Under the pieces are notes generated by a model, which saw only the letters and a program-made list of their open reading frames with translations, did no database searches and was not told where the DNA came from. Shown piece after piece: positions 45,628 to 54,925 of a stretch of 64,000 nt of DNA; the stretch's first letter is position 1; each line of letters opens with the position of its first letter. A program made the translations under genes and the position numbers. Location of the stretch: contig NZ_AP025487.1 of the NCBI RefSeq assembly GCF_024347475.1, forward strand, positions 992,001 through 1,056,000, written 5' to 3'. This DNA is from Vibrio fortis (GTDB lineage Bacteria > Pseudomonadota > Gammaproteobacteria > Enterobacterales > Vibrionaceae).

Positions 45628-45647
45628 CCGGCTGACTGCTCAGCCGG
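45628..45647 (-). other. Intercistronic hairpin between the MFS and SnoaL genes
   Basis: CCGGCTGA pairs exactly with TCAGCCGG across a 4-nt loop, without a T-run. It is one of three GC-rich intercistronic hairpins in the window. Confidence 0.65.
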
Positions 45648-45692
45648 ATTAATGTTTATTGCTTGTCTTAAGAGACCTTCAACGAAAGGGGA

Positions 45693-46988
45693 TTAAGCCT
45701 TAGCTGTTTCCGCTTTTTTGCTCTTGTCGAAGATGCCGCCTTTCAATGTTTCTGGTAGAGATAGCCACAGTAGACCAGCCACAATCCATACGATTGGTGA
45801 GCCCCACATTGCTGTTGCTAGGTCGCTGCGCTCTTGAATGAATACCAACACCATTGGTGCCCACATGCCGATGATACGACCACCGTGGAACAGAGCTGCG
45901 CCGAAGCTGCGTAGGTGAGCTGGGAACAGTTCTGAGAAGTAGCCACCCCATACCGCTGAAGCAGATAGGCCGAAGTTGTAGATAAGACCCAGGATAGCCA
46001 GCATGTTTAGGCTGCCGATCATCACGTCGCTTGGCGCGATGAAGAATACTGATGCCATGATGCCCGCTAGGATGAAACCAAATGCGTTAACCTTACGACC
46101 GTATTTGTCTGCAATTGCGCCCCATACCCAAGCACCGAATAGAGAACCGAATGCTGAGATAGAGAAGATGATGCCGATAGTTGCACCGTCAAACTGACGA
46201 ACTTCTTTTAGGTACGTTGTCACAAAGCCTGAGAAGAACTGGTAACCGTAGAAGTTAAGACCCGCTAGAAGTAGACAAGTAATGGTTAGCTTGCGGTATG
46301 GTGCGCTTAGCATTTCACCCCAAGAACCTTTCTTCGCAGGTGCATTTGATTCTTCTGCTTTTGCTTGATCTTCTTCACCGTAAGCGATCACTTTTTTGTC
46401 ACTTGGTAGGATAAAGATCATCACTACTGCAGCGGCTAGAGGAGGAATACCACCTACCCACATTAGGCTCTGCCACGGTGCGTCAATGCTAGAGATAAAC
46501 GCTGCGTAAGCACCCATCGCCATTAGAGCAACAGAGAACATAGAAGATGCGAATGCCGTTAACTTGCCGCGAACCGTTGGCGTGAATAGGCCAATCATTA
46601 GGCTTACCGCTACAGTGAAGTAACCACCCAAAGAAATACCGATAATGAAACGCATTGCTGCCCACATTGCGTAGTCAGTAAACATCATGTTGATGATGGT
46701 TGCGCCGCCGTTCAATGCAGTGATGACAATAAGAGTCGATTTCTTACCAAAGTTTGATGCCACCCATGCACAGCTTAGAGCACCAATCAGTGCACCAACC
46801 GACTGCCATGTATAGAACTGAGCCGTATCTGCTAAGTTAATACCATCATATGCATCAACGATGTATGGGCGTACGTAGTCAATAATTACAAAGTTATAAC
46901 AATAGAAAAAGTAGCCTACTAGAATTGCAAGATAAGCAGCTACCCTTTGAATCATAGGAACTTCGCTCATGTGTTTTTTCGTAGTCAT
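45693..46988 (-). CDS. MFS transporter, probably for an aromatic or organic acid
   Basis: A 431-residue twelve-segment MFS protein. It carries typical MFS loops: GALSCAWVASNFGKKSTLIV (TM2-3) and GAWVWGAIADKYGRKVNAFG (TM8-9). Sequence style is that of the AAHS/MetH group of proton symporters. It is the first gene of the minus-strand cluster and has a long 349-bp divergent region with the sodium symporter gene, containing the candidate operator at 47136. Cytoplasmic loop 6-7 is charged. Substrate unknown. Confidence 0.9.
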   Translation of the reverse strand: MTTKKHMSEVPMIQRVAAYLAILVGYFFYCYNFVIIDYVRPYIVDAYDGINLADTAQFYTWQSVGALIGALSCAWVASNFGKKSTLIVITALNGGATIINMMFTDYAMWAAMRFIIGISLGGYFTVAVSLMIGLFTPTVRGKLTAFASSMFSVALMAMGAYAAFISSIDAPWQSLMWVGGIPPLAAAVVMIFILPSDKKVIAYGEEDQAKAEESNAPAKKGSWGEMLSAPYRKLTITCLLLAGLNFYGYQFFSGFVTTYLKEVRQFDGATIGIIFSISAFGSLFGAWVWGAIADKYGRKVNAFGFILAGIMASVFFIAPSDVMIGSLNMLAILGLIYNFGLSASAVWGGYFSELFPAHLRSFGAALFHGGRIIGMWAPMVLVFIQERSDLATAMWGSPIVWIVAGLLWLSLPETLKGGIFDKSKKAETAKA

Positions 46989-47135
46989 GACCGATAAACC
47001 TTTATTTTATATAGGGTGTTATGAGTTTTGATTACAGTGTAGTAGTTATTGATGTTCACTACGCTGTCTTCGTTTCGGAAGAGATAATAGAGTTTTTTTG
47101 GTTATTAGATCCGTGATCAAAGTCAATTTTAAAAT

Positions 47136-47151
47136 GAGTGCGTACCCATTC
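47136..47151. promoter_or_regulatory. Candidate LacI-type operator in the MFS/symporter divergent region
   Basis: GAGTGCGTACCCATTC is centred on GTAC and resembles the site at 43095. It lies 148 bp upstream of the MFS gene and 185 bp upstream of the sodium:solute symporter gene, so it could serve either. The rest of the 46989-47336 gap shows nothing else definite. Confidence 0.6.
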
Positions 47152-47336
47152 TGTCGATTTTGGTGATCTTGATCCCAATAGATCGCGTTTTTGCTCGTTT
47201 TGGGACTTTTTGAGCGTTTAATCGTCAATGTTAGTGACAATACTCACACTTATTGGGGGTTTTTGAGGGAAGTTATCCAATTTTAAGTAATATTGGCAGC
47301 GAATAATTTGCGAAATACAATAAACGGAATCTCAAA

Positions 47337-48878
47337 ATGGTTACGTACTCAAGTTTTGTGGTGATTGCTCTCTACGTATTAACCACACTGTTTATCAGCT
47401 ACTTAGTGAATAGGCGTTATAGCGTTGGTGGCGATTTCTCCACGGGCGGGAAGCAATTTGGCTGGTTTACTGCAGGGGTTTCTATTCTTGCGACCTACAT
47501 TAGTGCAATGACATTTGTAGGCATGCCTGGTTGGGTTTATAGCTCAGGCATGGAAGCAATGAGCGTACATTTGAATTACCCGATAGTGATCTTTTTCGCT
47601 GTGGTTTTCTTCGTTCCCGTTTTTTACAAGCTCGGGCTGACTTCAATTTATGAATACCTAGAGCACCGTTTTGGCGTCGTTGCTCGTACCATCAATTCAA
47701 TTGTGTTTATTGTCGTGCAATGCATTTCGGCGGGTGTGATTTTGTATGCCGTTGCATTGATAGTGGTGCAAGTGCTGCCTATTGGGATCTCTGAAGCCAT
47801 CATCTACATCAGTTTGTTCACCGCTCTTTATACCTATGCTGGGGGCATCTCAACTGTAATCTGGACCGACATGCTTCAGTCGGCAGTGCTGATTATCGGT
47901 AGCATTGCCATCTTCGGCCTATTACTGATGAAGATTGATGCAGGGGAAGTGTTGTCTCCCGAACATCTGAATATTATCAACCTCGAATTTGACTTGGGTG
48001 TCGACACTACATTGTGGGCTGGATTGGTCGCGGTGAGCTTTCTACATTTGAGTGTGTATGGAACTAACCAATTGATTATTCAAAGAACGCTGGCGACAAA
48101 AGATGTGAAAACAGCACAGAGATCGATGCTGCTATGTGGTTATGGCGCGTTTTTCATCTATCTATTTTTCGCGGTGATGGGTGTGTTGCTAAGTGTCTTC
48201 TATCAAGACAATAGCTTTGAGAACAGTAATGAAGTGATTCTTGATTTTGTGTTTAACCACACTAACCCAATCATTGTCGGTTTAGTTATTGCCGCGTTAT
48301 CGGCGGCGGCTATGTCGACGCTGGATTCAACCTATAACTCAATGGCAACCGTCGCAACGTTCGACTTTTATAAGCGCTTTTTCCGCAAGGAAGCATCGGA
48401 TGCTCACTATGAATCGGTAGCAAGAAAGATGAGCCTTGTTGCTGCCGCATCCGTGGTTGTGCCTGCTTTGCTTGCGGTTTCAAATGAATCTGTACTGAAA
48501 ACCATTGCTAGCCTGACTTCAATTTTTGTTGGTATCCGCTTAGGTTCTTTCATTCTTGGGCTGTTTTTCAAGAAAGCGAATGAGAAGGGTGTGATCGCTG
48601 GCAGCATCGGCAGTGTTGTGATGGTGTTTATTGCTAAGTACAGCGGCGTTTCTTGGCCTTGGTTTGCTCTGATTGGCACCGTCGTTTTTCTCGTTCTTGG
48701 TGTACTCGTGAGCCGTTTCTTTGGTGAAGTTACTCAACAACAAAATGAATTTATCGCTAAGCAGAAGCATTTGTTTGCTAAGCCTACCGCGAGTCACTAC
48801 GGCTTATTGGTGTTTGCTGTTGTAACCGTCGCGGCTTGTACTGTTATCCCTGACTGGCTTTATGCCGCTCTTTCTTAA
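47337..48878 (+). CDS. Sodium:solute symporter (SSS family)
   Basis: A 513-residue protein with about 13 membrane segments. The SSS signature region is AAALSAAAMSTLDSTYNSMATVATFDFY (sodium site serines and threonines), and the N-terminus contains GGKQFGWFTAGVSILATYISAMTFVG. SSS proteins bring in sugars, amino acids, nucleosides or carboxylates with sodium. Its position 25 bp before sdaA suggests serine or a serine-yielding compound, or the LacI-controlled substrate, since it is divergent from the MFS gene. Either link is inference. Confidence 0.9.
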   Translation: MVTYSSFVVIALYVLTTLFISYLVNRRYSVGGDFSTGGKQFGWFTAGVSILATYISAMTFVGMPGWVYSSGMEAMSVHLNYPIVIFFAVVFFVPVFYKLGLTSIYEYLEHRFGVVARTINSIVFIVVQCISAGVILYAVALIVVQVLPIGISEAIIYISLFTALYTYAGGISTVIWTDMLQSAVLIIGSIAIFGLLLMKIDAGEVLSPEHLNIINLEFDLGVDTTLWAGLVAVSFLHLSVYGTNQLIIQRTLATKDVKTAQRSMLLCGYGAFFIYLFFAVMGVLLSVFYQDNSFENSNEVILDFVFNHTNPIIVGLVIAALSAAAMSTLDSTYNSMATVATFDFYKRFFRKEASDAHYESVARKMSLVAAASVVVPALLAVSNESVLKTIASLTSIFVGIRLGSFILGLFFKKANEKGVIAGSIGSVVMVFIAKYSGVSWPWFALIGTVVFLVLGVLVSRFFGEVTQQQNEFIAKQKHLFAKPTASHYGLLVFAVVTVAACTVIPDWLYAALS

Positions 48879-48903
48879 TTGACCGATTTTTACTGGTAGT
48901 TCT

Positions 48904-50274
48904 ATGTTATCGATCTTTGATATCTACAAAATTGGTGTCGGGCCTTCGAGCTCACACACCAACGGCCCAATGATTGCGGGTTTTCATTTCACTCAATTAA
49001 TCGCGGATAGAATCACAGAGGTGGTTCGTGTTCAGGTCGATCTTTATGGTTCGCTGTCACTAACAGGAATCGGACACCACACTGACAGAGCGACCATTTT
49101 AGGCTTGCTCGGCAATAAGCCTGATACGATTAAAATCACCAGTGCTAACCAAGCGATGCGTCATGCGATTGATAGCGGTGAACTGCAGTTAAGTGGTAGC
49201 CACAACATCGGGTTTAACTACAAAACTGACATGCTGTTTCATGAAGATAATCTACCGCTTCATGAGAATGGCATGATGATCACTGCTTTCGACCAAGCTG
49301 GAAATGCAATTGTCGATGAAACTTATTACTCGATTGGTGGTGGTTTTATTGCAACGGCCGATGAGCTTCAAAATGGCACTCAGGCTGAATCGGTAGAGGT
49401 GACTTATCCATTTAGTAATGCTGAAGAGATGCTTGAGCAAGCGGAAAAGAATGGTATGAGTTTGGGCGGTATGATTCTGAAAAATGAGTCGGCTTTCCAA
49501 GACGCTGATGCTATTGCGGAAAAGGCGGATCAAATCTGGCGCGTGATGTCCCGTTGCATGGAGCGTGGTTTTGAAACCGAAGGCATTCTTGATGGCGGTT
49601 TGAATGTTACTCGCCGTGCTCCAAACTTACTGAAGAAGTTGGAAGCGAATGCAGCGGTTGAGAACGATCCAATGGAAATTATGGACTGGATTAACTTGTT
49701 TGCCTTTGCCGTCAGTGAAGAGAATGCGGCTGGTGGGCAGGTAGTTACATCTCCAACCAATGGTGCTGCTGGCGTTATTCCGGCTGTGTTGATGTATTAC
49801 CATCGCTTCATCAAAGAGTTGGATACCAAGCAACTGAAAGACTTCTTAGCAGTATCGGGCGCGATCGGTATTTTGTACAAAACCAACGCCTCCATTTCAG
49901 GTGCCGAAGTCGGGTGCCAAGGTGAGGTCGGCGTATCATCTTCTATGGCGGCTGCGGGTTTAACTGCACTTCGTGGTGGCAGTAACGAGCAGATTTGCAT
50001 TGCCGCAGAAATAGCAATGGAGCATTCGCTGGGTATGACTTGTGACCCAATTGGTGGCTTGGTACAAGTGCCGTGTATTGAGCGAAATGCAATGGGTGCG
50101 ATGAAGGCGATTAACGCATCACGCATGGCTTTGAAGCGTAATAGTAAATCTTTGATCTCGCTTGATAAGGTTATTGCGACAATGTACCAAACAGGTAAAG
50201 ACATGAATAAGAAATATCGTGAAACCTCGTTGGGCGGATTGGCGCTAATTCATCTCGCACACCCGTGTGAGTAG
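48904..50274 (+). CDS. sdaA: L-serine ammonia-lyase (iron-sulfur type)
   Basis: A 456-residue single-chain serine dehydratase, the length of E. coli SdaA/SdaB. The N-terminal domain carries FDIYKIGVGPSSSHTNGPM, and the catalytic domain has the cluster cysteines in VGCQGEVGVSSSMA, MTCDPIGG and VPCIERNAMG. It deaminates serine to pyruvate and ammonia with a [4Fe-4S] cluster. It lies just after the symporter gene, probably co-transcribed, and a terminator follows. The convergent Lrp-type gene at 50381 may regulate it. Confidence 0.95.
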   Translation: MLSIFDIYKIGVGPSSSHTNGPMIAGFHFTQLIADRITEVVRVQVDLYGSLSLTGIGHHTDRATILGLLGNKPDTIKITSANQAMRHAIDSGELQLSGSHNIGFNYKTDMLFHEDNLPLHENGMMITAFDQAGNAIVDETYYSIGGGFIATADELQNGTQAESVEVTYPFSNAEEMLEQAEKNGMSLGGMILKNESAFQDADAIAEKADQIWRVMSRCMERGFETEGILDGGLNVTRRAPNLLKKLEANAAVENDPMEIMDWINLFAFAVSEENAAGGQVVTSPTNGAAGVIPAVLMYYHRFIKELDTKQLKDFLAVSGAIGILYKTNASISGAEVGCQGEVGVSSSMAAAGLTALRGGSNEQICIAAEIAMEHSLGMTCDPIGGLVQVPCIERNAMGAMKAINASRMALKRNSKSLISLDKVIATMYQTGKDMNKKYRETSLGGLALIHLAHPCE

Positions 50275-50331
50275 GGGCTAACTCAGTCTCAAGCCTTGGT
50301 GAGACCGATGCGCTTATAAGAACGACAACAA

Positions 50332-50366
50332 AAAGCCCAGTCGCATTACCGCTGACTGGGCTTTCT
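50332..50366. terminator. Terminator between sdaA and the Lrp-type gene
   Basis: AAAGCCCAGTC pairs with GACTGGGCTTT; the two genes converge on it. Confidence 0.85.
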
Positions 50367-50380
50367 AAGTTTCAAACTCA

Positions 50381-50866
50381 CTAATCTTGCAGTGGCAGTT
50401 GGTAGCTGTTCTTTAGCTCTTTCACTGAGATGTTAGACTGAATTGCGCTGACACCTTTCACTCGTCGAATTGAACTGATTCGCTCAAAATACTCTTCCAG
50501 ATCTCTTGCCAACACCTGAATCATGTAGTCGGCTCCACCTGCAATGCAGTGACACATGGTGATCCAGTCTGTTACTGCAACAAATTCTTCAAAAGGCTCG
50601 GTGTTTTCAACCTCATGGTTGCCGAGTGTCACTAAGGTAAAACCGGCTACATGCAGCCCTAGCTTTTTGCGGTTGAGCTGCGCGGTATAGCCATCGATAT
50701 AGCCCGTCTCTTCCATGCGCTTCCAACGGCGCCAGCAAGGAGTTTCGCTTAGGTTGACCTTCTCGGCGAGCTTGCTGTTACTCATGCGTCCGTCTTTTTG
50801 AATATGTCCAAGAATGGCAATATCCGTATCATCTAGTACTTCGTTGGTGGATTCTTTCACTTTCAT
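50381..50866 (-). CDS. Lrp/AsnC-family regulator
   Basis: A 161-residue protein with an HTH (about 12-60: DDTDIAILGHIQKDGRMSNSKLAEKVNLSETPCWRRWKRMEE) and a RAM domain containing CIAGGADYMIQVLARDLEEYF. It lies between sdaA (convergent) and a LysE-type exporter (divergent, 120-bp gap), the usual arrangement in which the Lrp protein activates the exporter in response to an amino acid. Serine or threonine is suggested by sdaA but not shown. It is distinct from decR at 8169. Confidence 0.88.
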   Translation of the reverse strand: MKVKESTNEVLDDTDIAILGHIQKDGRMSNSKLAEKVNLSETPCWRRWKRMEETGYIDGYTAQLNRKKLGLHVAGFTLVTLGNHEVENTEPFEEFVAVTDWITMCHCIAGGADYMIQVLARDLEEYFERISSIRRVKGVSAIQSNISVKELKNSYQLPLQD

Positions 50867-50986
50867 GGTGTTATTAGAAAAAGTCTGCTCAAATTTGTTT
50901 TTATACTAGCGCATATAGCAATTTAATTCCTACCCGAATCGGTAAACTCTTCTCCCACTAACGTTTTATCAACTAGGAGAGAAAGA

Positions 50987-51586
50987 ATGAGCGCTCAATT
51001 AATGCTGGCGTTCTTGTTGTTTTCAATATCGATTGGAATTACACCGGGAGCAGGAAACATTGCATTGCTTGGGATATCAAGCCGATATGGATTTGCGGCG
51101 ACATTGCCTTTTGTCTCTGGTAACGCTTTTGGCATTATCATCATCTTGGCGGGTTCAAGTGCTGGCTTGGTGAGCCTATTTACCCTTTACCCAGAGATCT
51201 ACACGGTAATGAAATACCTTGGGGCGGCTTATTTACTGTTTATGGCGTGGTCTATCGCCAACATGGAGATTGAGCAAGAAGATTCGGTGAATCGCTCAGG
51301 ATTTATGTCTGGTGTTTTGATTCAAGTATTAAACCCGAAAGGGTGGATCGCTTCATTAACGGTATTTTCTCAGTTCATCACCACACAGGCTGATTACCTG
51401 ATTCAAGTGGTGACGATTACCACCATCATGGTGGTGACAGGTGTATTGTGTATGTTGATTTGGGCGTATTGTGGCACTATGCTGCAGCGTCTATTGCAAT
51501 CACCAAAACAGATGGTGATGGTTAACCGTTGTTTAGGTGGAAGCTTGGCTATGGTCGTGGCATTTATGTTGTACCAACCAGCTTAG
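50987..51586 (+). CDS. LysE/RhtB-family amino-acid exporter
   Basis: A 199-residue protein with six predicted membrane segments and the family N-terminus ISIGITPGAGNIALLG and middle motif LNPKGWIASL. RhtB proteins export threonine, homoserine, leucine or other amino acids. The divergent Lrp-type gene is the probable regulator. GGAGAG precedes the start ATG. A terminator follows. Confidence 0.9.
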   Translation: MSAQLMLAFLLFSISIGITPGAGNIALLGISSRYGFAATLPFVSGNAFGIIIILAGSSAGLVSLFTLYPEIYTVMKYLGAAYLLFMAWSIANMEIEQEDSVNRSGFMSGVLIQVLNPKGWIASLTVFSQFITTQADYLIQVVTITTIMVVTGVLCMLIWAYCGTMLQRLLQSPKQMVMVNRCLGGSLAMVVAFMLYQPA

Positions 51587-51611
51587 CGTCCCCAAACGAA
51601 TAGCGAGTTTT

Positions 51612-51643
51612 AGAGGATTGGTCGAAATGCCAATCCTTTTTTT
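51612..51643 (+). terminator. Terminator of the LysE-type gene
   Basis: AGGATTGG pairs with CCAATCCT followed by TTTTTT, 26 bp past the stop. Confidence 0.9.
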
Positions 51644-51840
51644 GTGCCGGTAGGTTTTCGGTTGGATAGGTCTGCACTCAACACTGGCTATATTTAACCT
51701 TATCAAAGATAAATCCTTTCGTACCCATGACCGAATCTACTGCGGTTCGTGAAAACATGCGGCGCCCTATCCGCAGTGGTTTGGGCTGAGAAATCACTAT
51801 ACTCAAACTAATAGCAACACTAAAAACAGTATCCTTAAAT

Positions 51841-52266
51841 ATGAAAAATCTACGAATTATCTTGTCCGCAATTACTCTTGTTATTCTGGTCGGATGCACT
51901 TCAACGTCGGCGGTCGGCAGTTCAAAAACAAAGGAGTATGCCAAATCGCATACGCTGGTTGGGGAGGCTTCTTGGTACGGAAATAAATTCCACGGGAAAC
52001 TCACCGCCAGTGGTGAAACCTATGATATGAATGCCTATACTGCAGCTCATAAAACCCTGCCATTTGGAACAGTCGTAAGAGTGACAAACACAACAACGAA
52101 TAAGTCTGTTGACGTTAAAATTAACGACCGAGGCCCTTTCGTTAAAGGCCGAGTGATCGACCTTTCTTACAAGTCATTTGCACAAATCGGTAACGTCAAC
52201 AAAGGCACGGTGCCAGTCAAAATTGAGATTGTTGATGACAGTAAAACCTTTAGGTATAAGCACTAA
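51841..52266 (+). CDS. RlpA-like septal-ring lipoprotein (DPBB domain)
   Basis: A 141-residue lipoprotein with lipobox LVGC (Cys19) and one double-psi beta-barrel domain (about 45-137). The RlpA motifs are present in order: GEASWYG, GKLTASGE, YTAAHKTLPFGT, KINDRGPF and RVIDLSYKS. The SPOR domain of full-length RlpA is missing, so it would not be recruited to the septum by denuded glycan. Lytic transglycosylase activity is known in some RlpA proteins and not others. It is near a convergent lipase gene. Confidence 0.88.
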   Translation: MKNLRIILSAITLVILVGCTSTSAVGSSKTKEYAKSHTLVGEASWYGNKFHGKLTASGETYDMNAYTAAHKTLPFGTVVRVTNTTTNKSVDVKINDRGPFVKGRVIDLSYKSFAQIGNVNKGTVPVKIEIVDDSKTFRYKH

Positions 52267-52283
52267 ATCTGTCACTCTCGTCC

Positions 52284-53531
52284 CTATTTCTCGTTCTCAG
52301 CTGCTAACCAAAAGTCGGATAGATCTTTAAAAAGGTCATCGTTATCTAAAATGCTTAGATGGTCTTCATCATAACCACGAATTTGGTCGGCATTTAGCTG
52401 AGCTGGACGAGACAGTTGGCTTGAGAGGTTAATGACGCCATCATTGCTTTTGGTATTGAACAGCTCGCCTGAGTTATAGCCAAATGCAAGGAAATGTGGG
52501 ATGTGCGTTTCACTGTTAGCAGGAAATAAGTCCGTGATAAATTTGCCGTCTGGGTTTAAATCTACCCAGGCTGGCATAACAACAGGGGAGTACTCTAACC
52601 CTTGCTTAGCTGATGCAACGCCGCCAAATGGTGACGAGATGGTGGTCATGCTGCTAACAAAGTCACACAAATGCCCGATACGACACTGGTGAATACTGTT
52701 GGCGACGATAAGCCCGCCCATACTGTGAGCAACAACATGCAATTGTTGGTTTTTGTATTCGCTTACAACCGTATGTAACAGGTTATTTAAGCCTTTAGAA
52801 TTTAGCGATAATGACAACCCTGAAGGGTAGTTAAACACCCAGACCTGATATTTAGATTGGTCAATTTTCTCAATCAGTGGAGCAAAATCTATCGCGGTGG
52901 CATTGATGCCATGAACAAATAAGATGGGGATTTTGTTCGGGTCATATTCAGATAAAAAGTAGAGCCCTGCGTTATCCTCAAGCAAGAATTTGAGCGGTTG
53001 CCACATTCCGAGTTTGGCATTTTTTCTGTCAAAGGGCGAGTCCGCCAAACTGACGACTGTGCCTATATCGACCAGATCTAACTCGATGTTTAACAACGAG
53101 GAGAGTGAGCGATCGACAAAGGCGCTTGGAACTTCATTTTGGTTCACTTCTAATGACACTTCGATGGTTGAGTTGTCTTGGTAGTCGCGAAGATGAATCA
53201 CACTGAACGCTTCGTCAGCTTGTAGGGTTAAATCTTGATTCGTGTCTTCAAAAATCAGTAGATAGCGGATGTGGTTAGATACATGCAGGTGAATATTGTC
53301 ACTGTATTTGATGCCGTCATAGGCATCCACTTCACTTTTATTAATGTCTTTGATCTGCTCAATGACTACGGCCGAACCTGATGCGGGTTGGCTTAAAATG
53401 ACTTGGTATTGGTTGGTAATGGCGTCAATCGCTTCTATATCGTGAGATAAGTTTCGAAAGTTACCACACCCAAATAAGACGGTACTGAGCAGTAGTAGTG
53501 AAAGTAGTCGAGCAGTCAGACAATTCCTCAT
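52284..53531 (-). CDS. Lipoprotein alpha/beta hydrolase, lipase-like
   Basis: The ATG at 53531 is chosen because AAGGA precedes it; another in-frame ATG is at 53567. The 415-residue product has lipobox LFGC, and a large N-terminal region with no named domain. The catalytic region is PILFVHGINATAIDF (oxyanion), VVAHSMGGLIVANS (Ser nucleophile in GHSMGG-like HSMG) and a distal DEDHLSIL segment for His. It resembles esterase/lipase lipoproteins of PGAP1-like fold. Expected in the outer membrane. Substrate unknown. Confidence 0.85.
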   Translation of the reverse strand: MRNCLTARLLSLLLLSTVLFGCGNFRNLSHDIEAIDAITNQYQVILSQPASGSAVVIEQIKDINKSEVDAYDGIKYSDNIHLHVSNHIRYLLIFEDTNQDLTLQADEAFSVIHLRDYQDNSTIEVSLEVNQNEVPSAFVDRSLSSLLNIELDLVDIGTVVSLADSPFDRKNAKLGMWQPLKFLLEDNAGLYFLSEYDPNKIPILFVHGINATAIDFAPLIEKIDQSKYQVWVFNYPSGLSLSLNSKGLNNLLHTVVSEYKNQQLHVVAHSMGGLIVANSIHQCRIGHLCDFVSSMTTISSPFGGVASAKQGLEYSPVVMPAWVDLNPDGKFITDLFPANSETHIPHFLAFGYNSGELFNTKSNDGVINLSSQLSRPAQLNADQIRGYDEDHLSILDNDDLFKDLSDFWLAAENEK

Positions 53532-53907
53532 TCCATTTTTATCCTTCTTCCCATCAGTTTTATCCATAAATCAGTTATCTAAGACTCATTGTAGCAATAA
53601 AGTCGTCGCCGATCTTTCTGGTGTTTTGAGCGCCCTTGATGACAGAGTCGGTGGCAAAAATAGCGGATTGCCACTCCAAATAACTGGCGAAGATGAGTTT
53701 TGAGTGATTCATCTGTTTTATGTGTCCAGCTCGTTTTAGATGCACTGTGAATGAGGTGGGCGGTGTTCACTTTTTATAAAATAAAATGTGTGACTTCAAT
53801 GAGATAATGGTTGGTTAACTCACTGATTAAATAGGCTAACACTGAACCTTTTTCTATTATTAACGTATTAGCTTTTTGATAGAAATGTCGTTTTAAAAGG
53901 ATTAGAA
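53532..53907. other. Gap of 376 bp with no gene
   Basis: Lies between the lipase and lipocalin genes. Short reading frames here lack a ribosome site and family resemblance. The AT-rich stretch 53830-53905 probably holds the lipocalin promoter. Nothing else was seen. Confidence 0.5.
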
Positions 53908-54432
53908 ATGAAAAAACTATTGCTGTTGATGTCGGTGGTCTTTTTAGGAGGCTGTTTGGGTATGCCGCAGTCGGTGAAACCGGTTAATGAATTCGAATTG
54001 GAGAGCTATCTAGGGACATGGTACGAGGTTGCTCGTTTAGATCACTCGTTTGAAAGAGGGTTGAGTAATATTAGCGCTCAATACTCGTTACGTGATGATG
54101 GTGGCGTGAAGGTGATTAACCGCGGTTACTCGGTTGAAAATAGCGAGTGGAAAGAGGCGGAAGGTAAAGCGTACTTTGTTGAAGGGAGCGATCAAGGTTA
54201 TCTAAAAGTATCGTTCTTTGGTCCGTTTTACGGCTCTTATGTGGTGTTTGAGTTAGACAAACAGGGCTACCAATATGCGTTTGTCTCTGGACCAGATACG
54301 GATTACTTATGGTTACTGTCCAGAACCCCACAAGTGGCACCTGAGGTATTAGAGAAGTTTAAACAGATGTCGAAAGAGCGTGGTTTTAACACCGATGAGT
54401 TGATCTACGTCTCCCACGATACGATAAATTAG
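53908..54432 (+). CDS. blc: Outer-membrane lipocalin (Blc type)
   Basis: A 174-residue lipoprotein with lipobox LGGC (Cys16). The lipocalin motif LESYLGTWYEVARLDHSFE is near the mature N-terminus, followed by eight strands, and the C-terminal RTPQVAPEVLEKFK with its conserved Arg. Length and motifs match E. coli Blc and Vibrio VlpA. Role: binding of lysophospholipids or other hydrophobic ligands at the envelope. A short AAGGAT site precedes it and a terminator follows. Confidence 0.93.
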   Translation: MKKLLLLMSVVFLGGCLGMPQSVKPVNEFELESYLGTWYEVARLDHSFERGLSNISAQYSLRDDGGVKVINRGYSVENSEWKEAEGKAYFVEGSDQGYLKVSFFGPFYGSYVVFELDKQGYQYAFVSGPDTDYLWLLSRTPQVAPEVLEKFKQMSKERGFNTDELIYVSHDTIN

Positions 54433-54449
54433 AAATTGACGAGATAGAA

Positions 54450-54487
54450 AAAGGAGAGCGCATGTTTTGCGCTCTCCTTTCTTTTTA
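54450..54487. terminator. Terminator after the lipocalin gene
   Basis: AAGGAGAGCGC pairs with GCGCTCTCCTT followed by TCTTTTT. Confidence 0.88.
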
Positions 54488-54862
54488 TTATTTTTGCAAC
54501 TGCAGTTGTCGAATACTCAATATCGACAAGAAGCTAAAGAACGCTGGGTCACTCCAACCAAAGCCTACAAAGATACCAGTGAAGGCGGCATATAGGGTAA
54601 TAATTGCACCCAGCATATTGGTTACAACCAAAGCTTGGATGAGCTTTTTAGCGCTCACACCCGTTTCAATATCACGTAGCAACCAGGTTATTGCTGCAAT
54701 GCCACCGAGGAAGATACTGGTGTGTTGAGACAGAAAATAAGCGTACTTATCATTGATCTCCACACCGTACATTGGCCACATGACGGTTGGTAGGAAGAAC
54801 AGAGCGATGGCAAACCCTGCGTAAATGATGCCATGTAGGCTTAGAAACGTTTTGTTTTTCAT
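54488..54862 (-). CDS. Small membrane protein, possibly DUF4345-like
   Basis: The start at 54862 gives a 124-residue product with four predicted membrane segments. FFLPTVMWPMYGVEINDKYAYFLSQHTSIFLGGIAAITWLL and an arginine-acidic motif LRDIETG are visible. It resembles the DUF4345 protein at 40050 only in size and topology. Function unknown. It is convergent with the lipocalin gene. Confidence 0.7.
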   Translation of the reverse strand: MKNKTFLSLHGIIYAGFAIALFFLPTVMWPMYGVEINDKYAYFLSQHTSIFLGGIAAITWLLRDIETGVSAKKLIQALVVTNMLGAIITLYAAFTGIFVGFGWSDPAFFSFLSILSIRQLQLQK

Positions 54863-54925
54863 TTGGTGCATCTCATCTTTTGTCTTTCAATATCTACACT
54901 TTCATTACAAGAATGAATAACTCAA

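Noticed and set aside
53579..53770. 63-codon frame between lipase and lipocalin genes
   Set aside because: No ribosome site, many His/Arg/Lys residues without pattern, no family resemblance.
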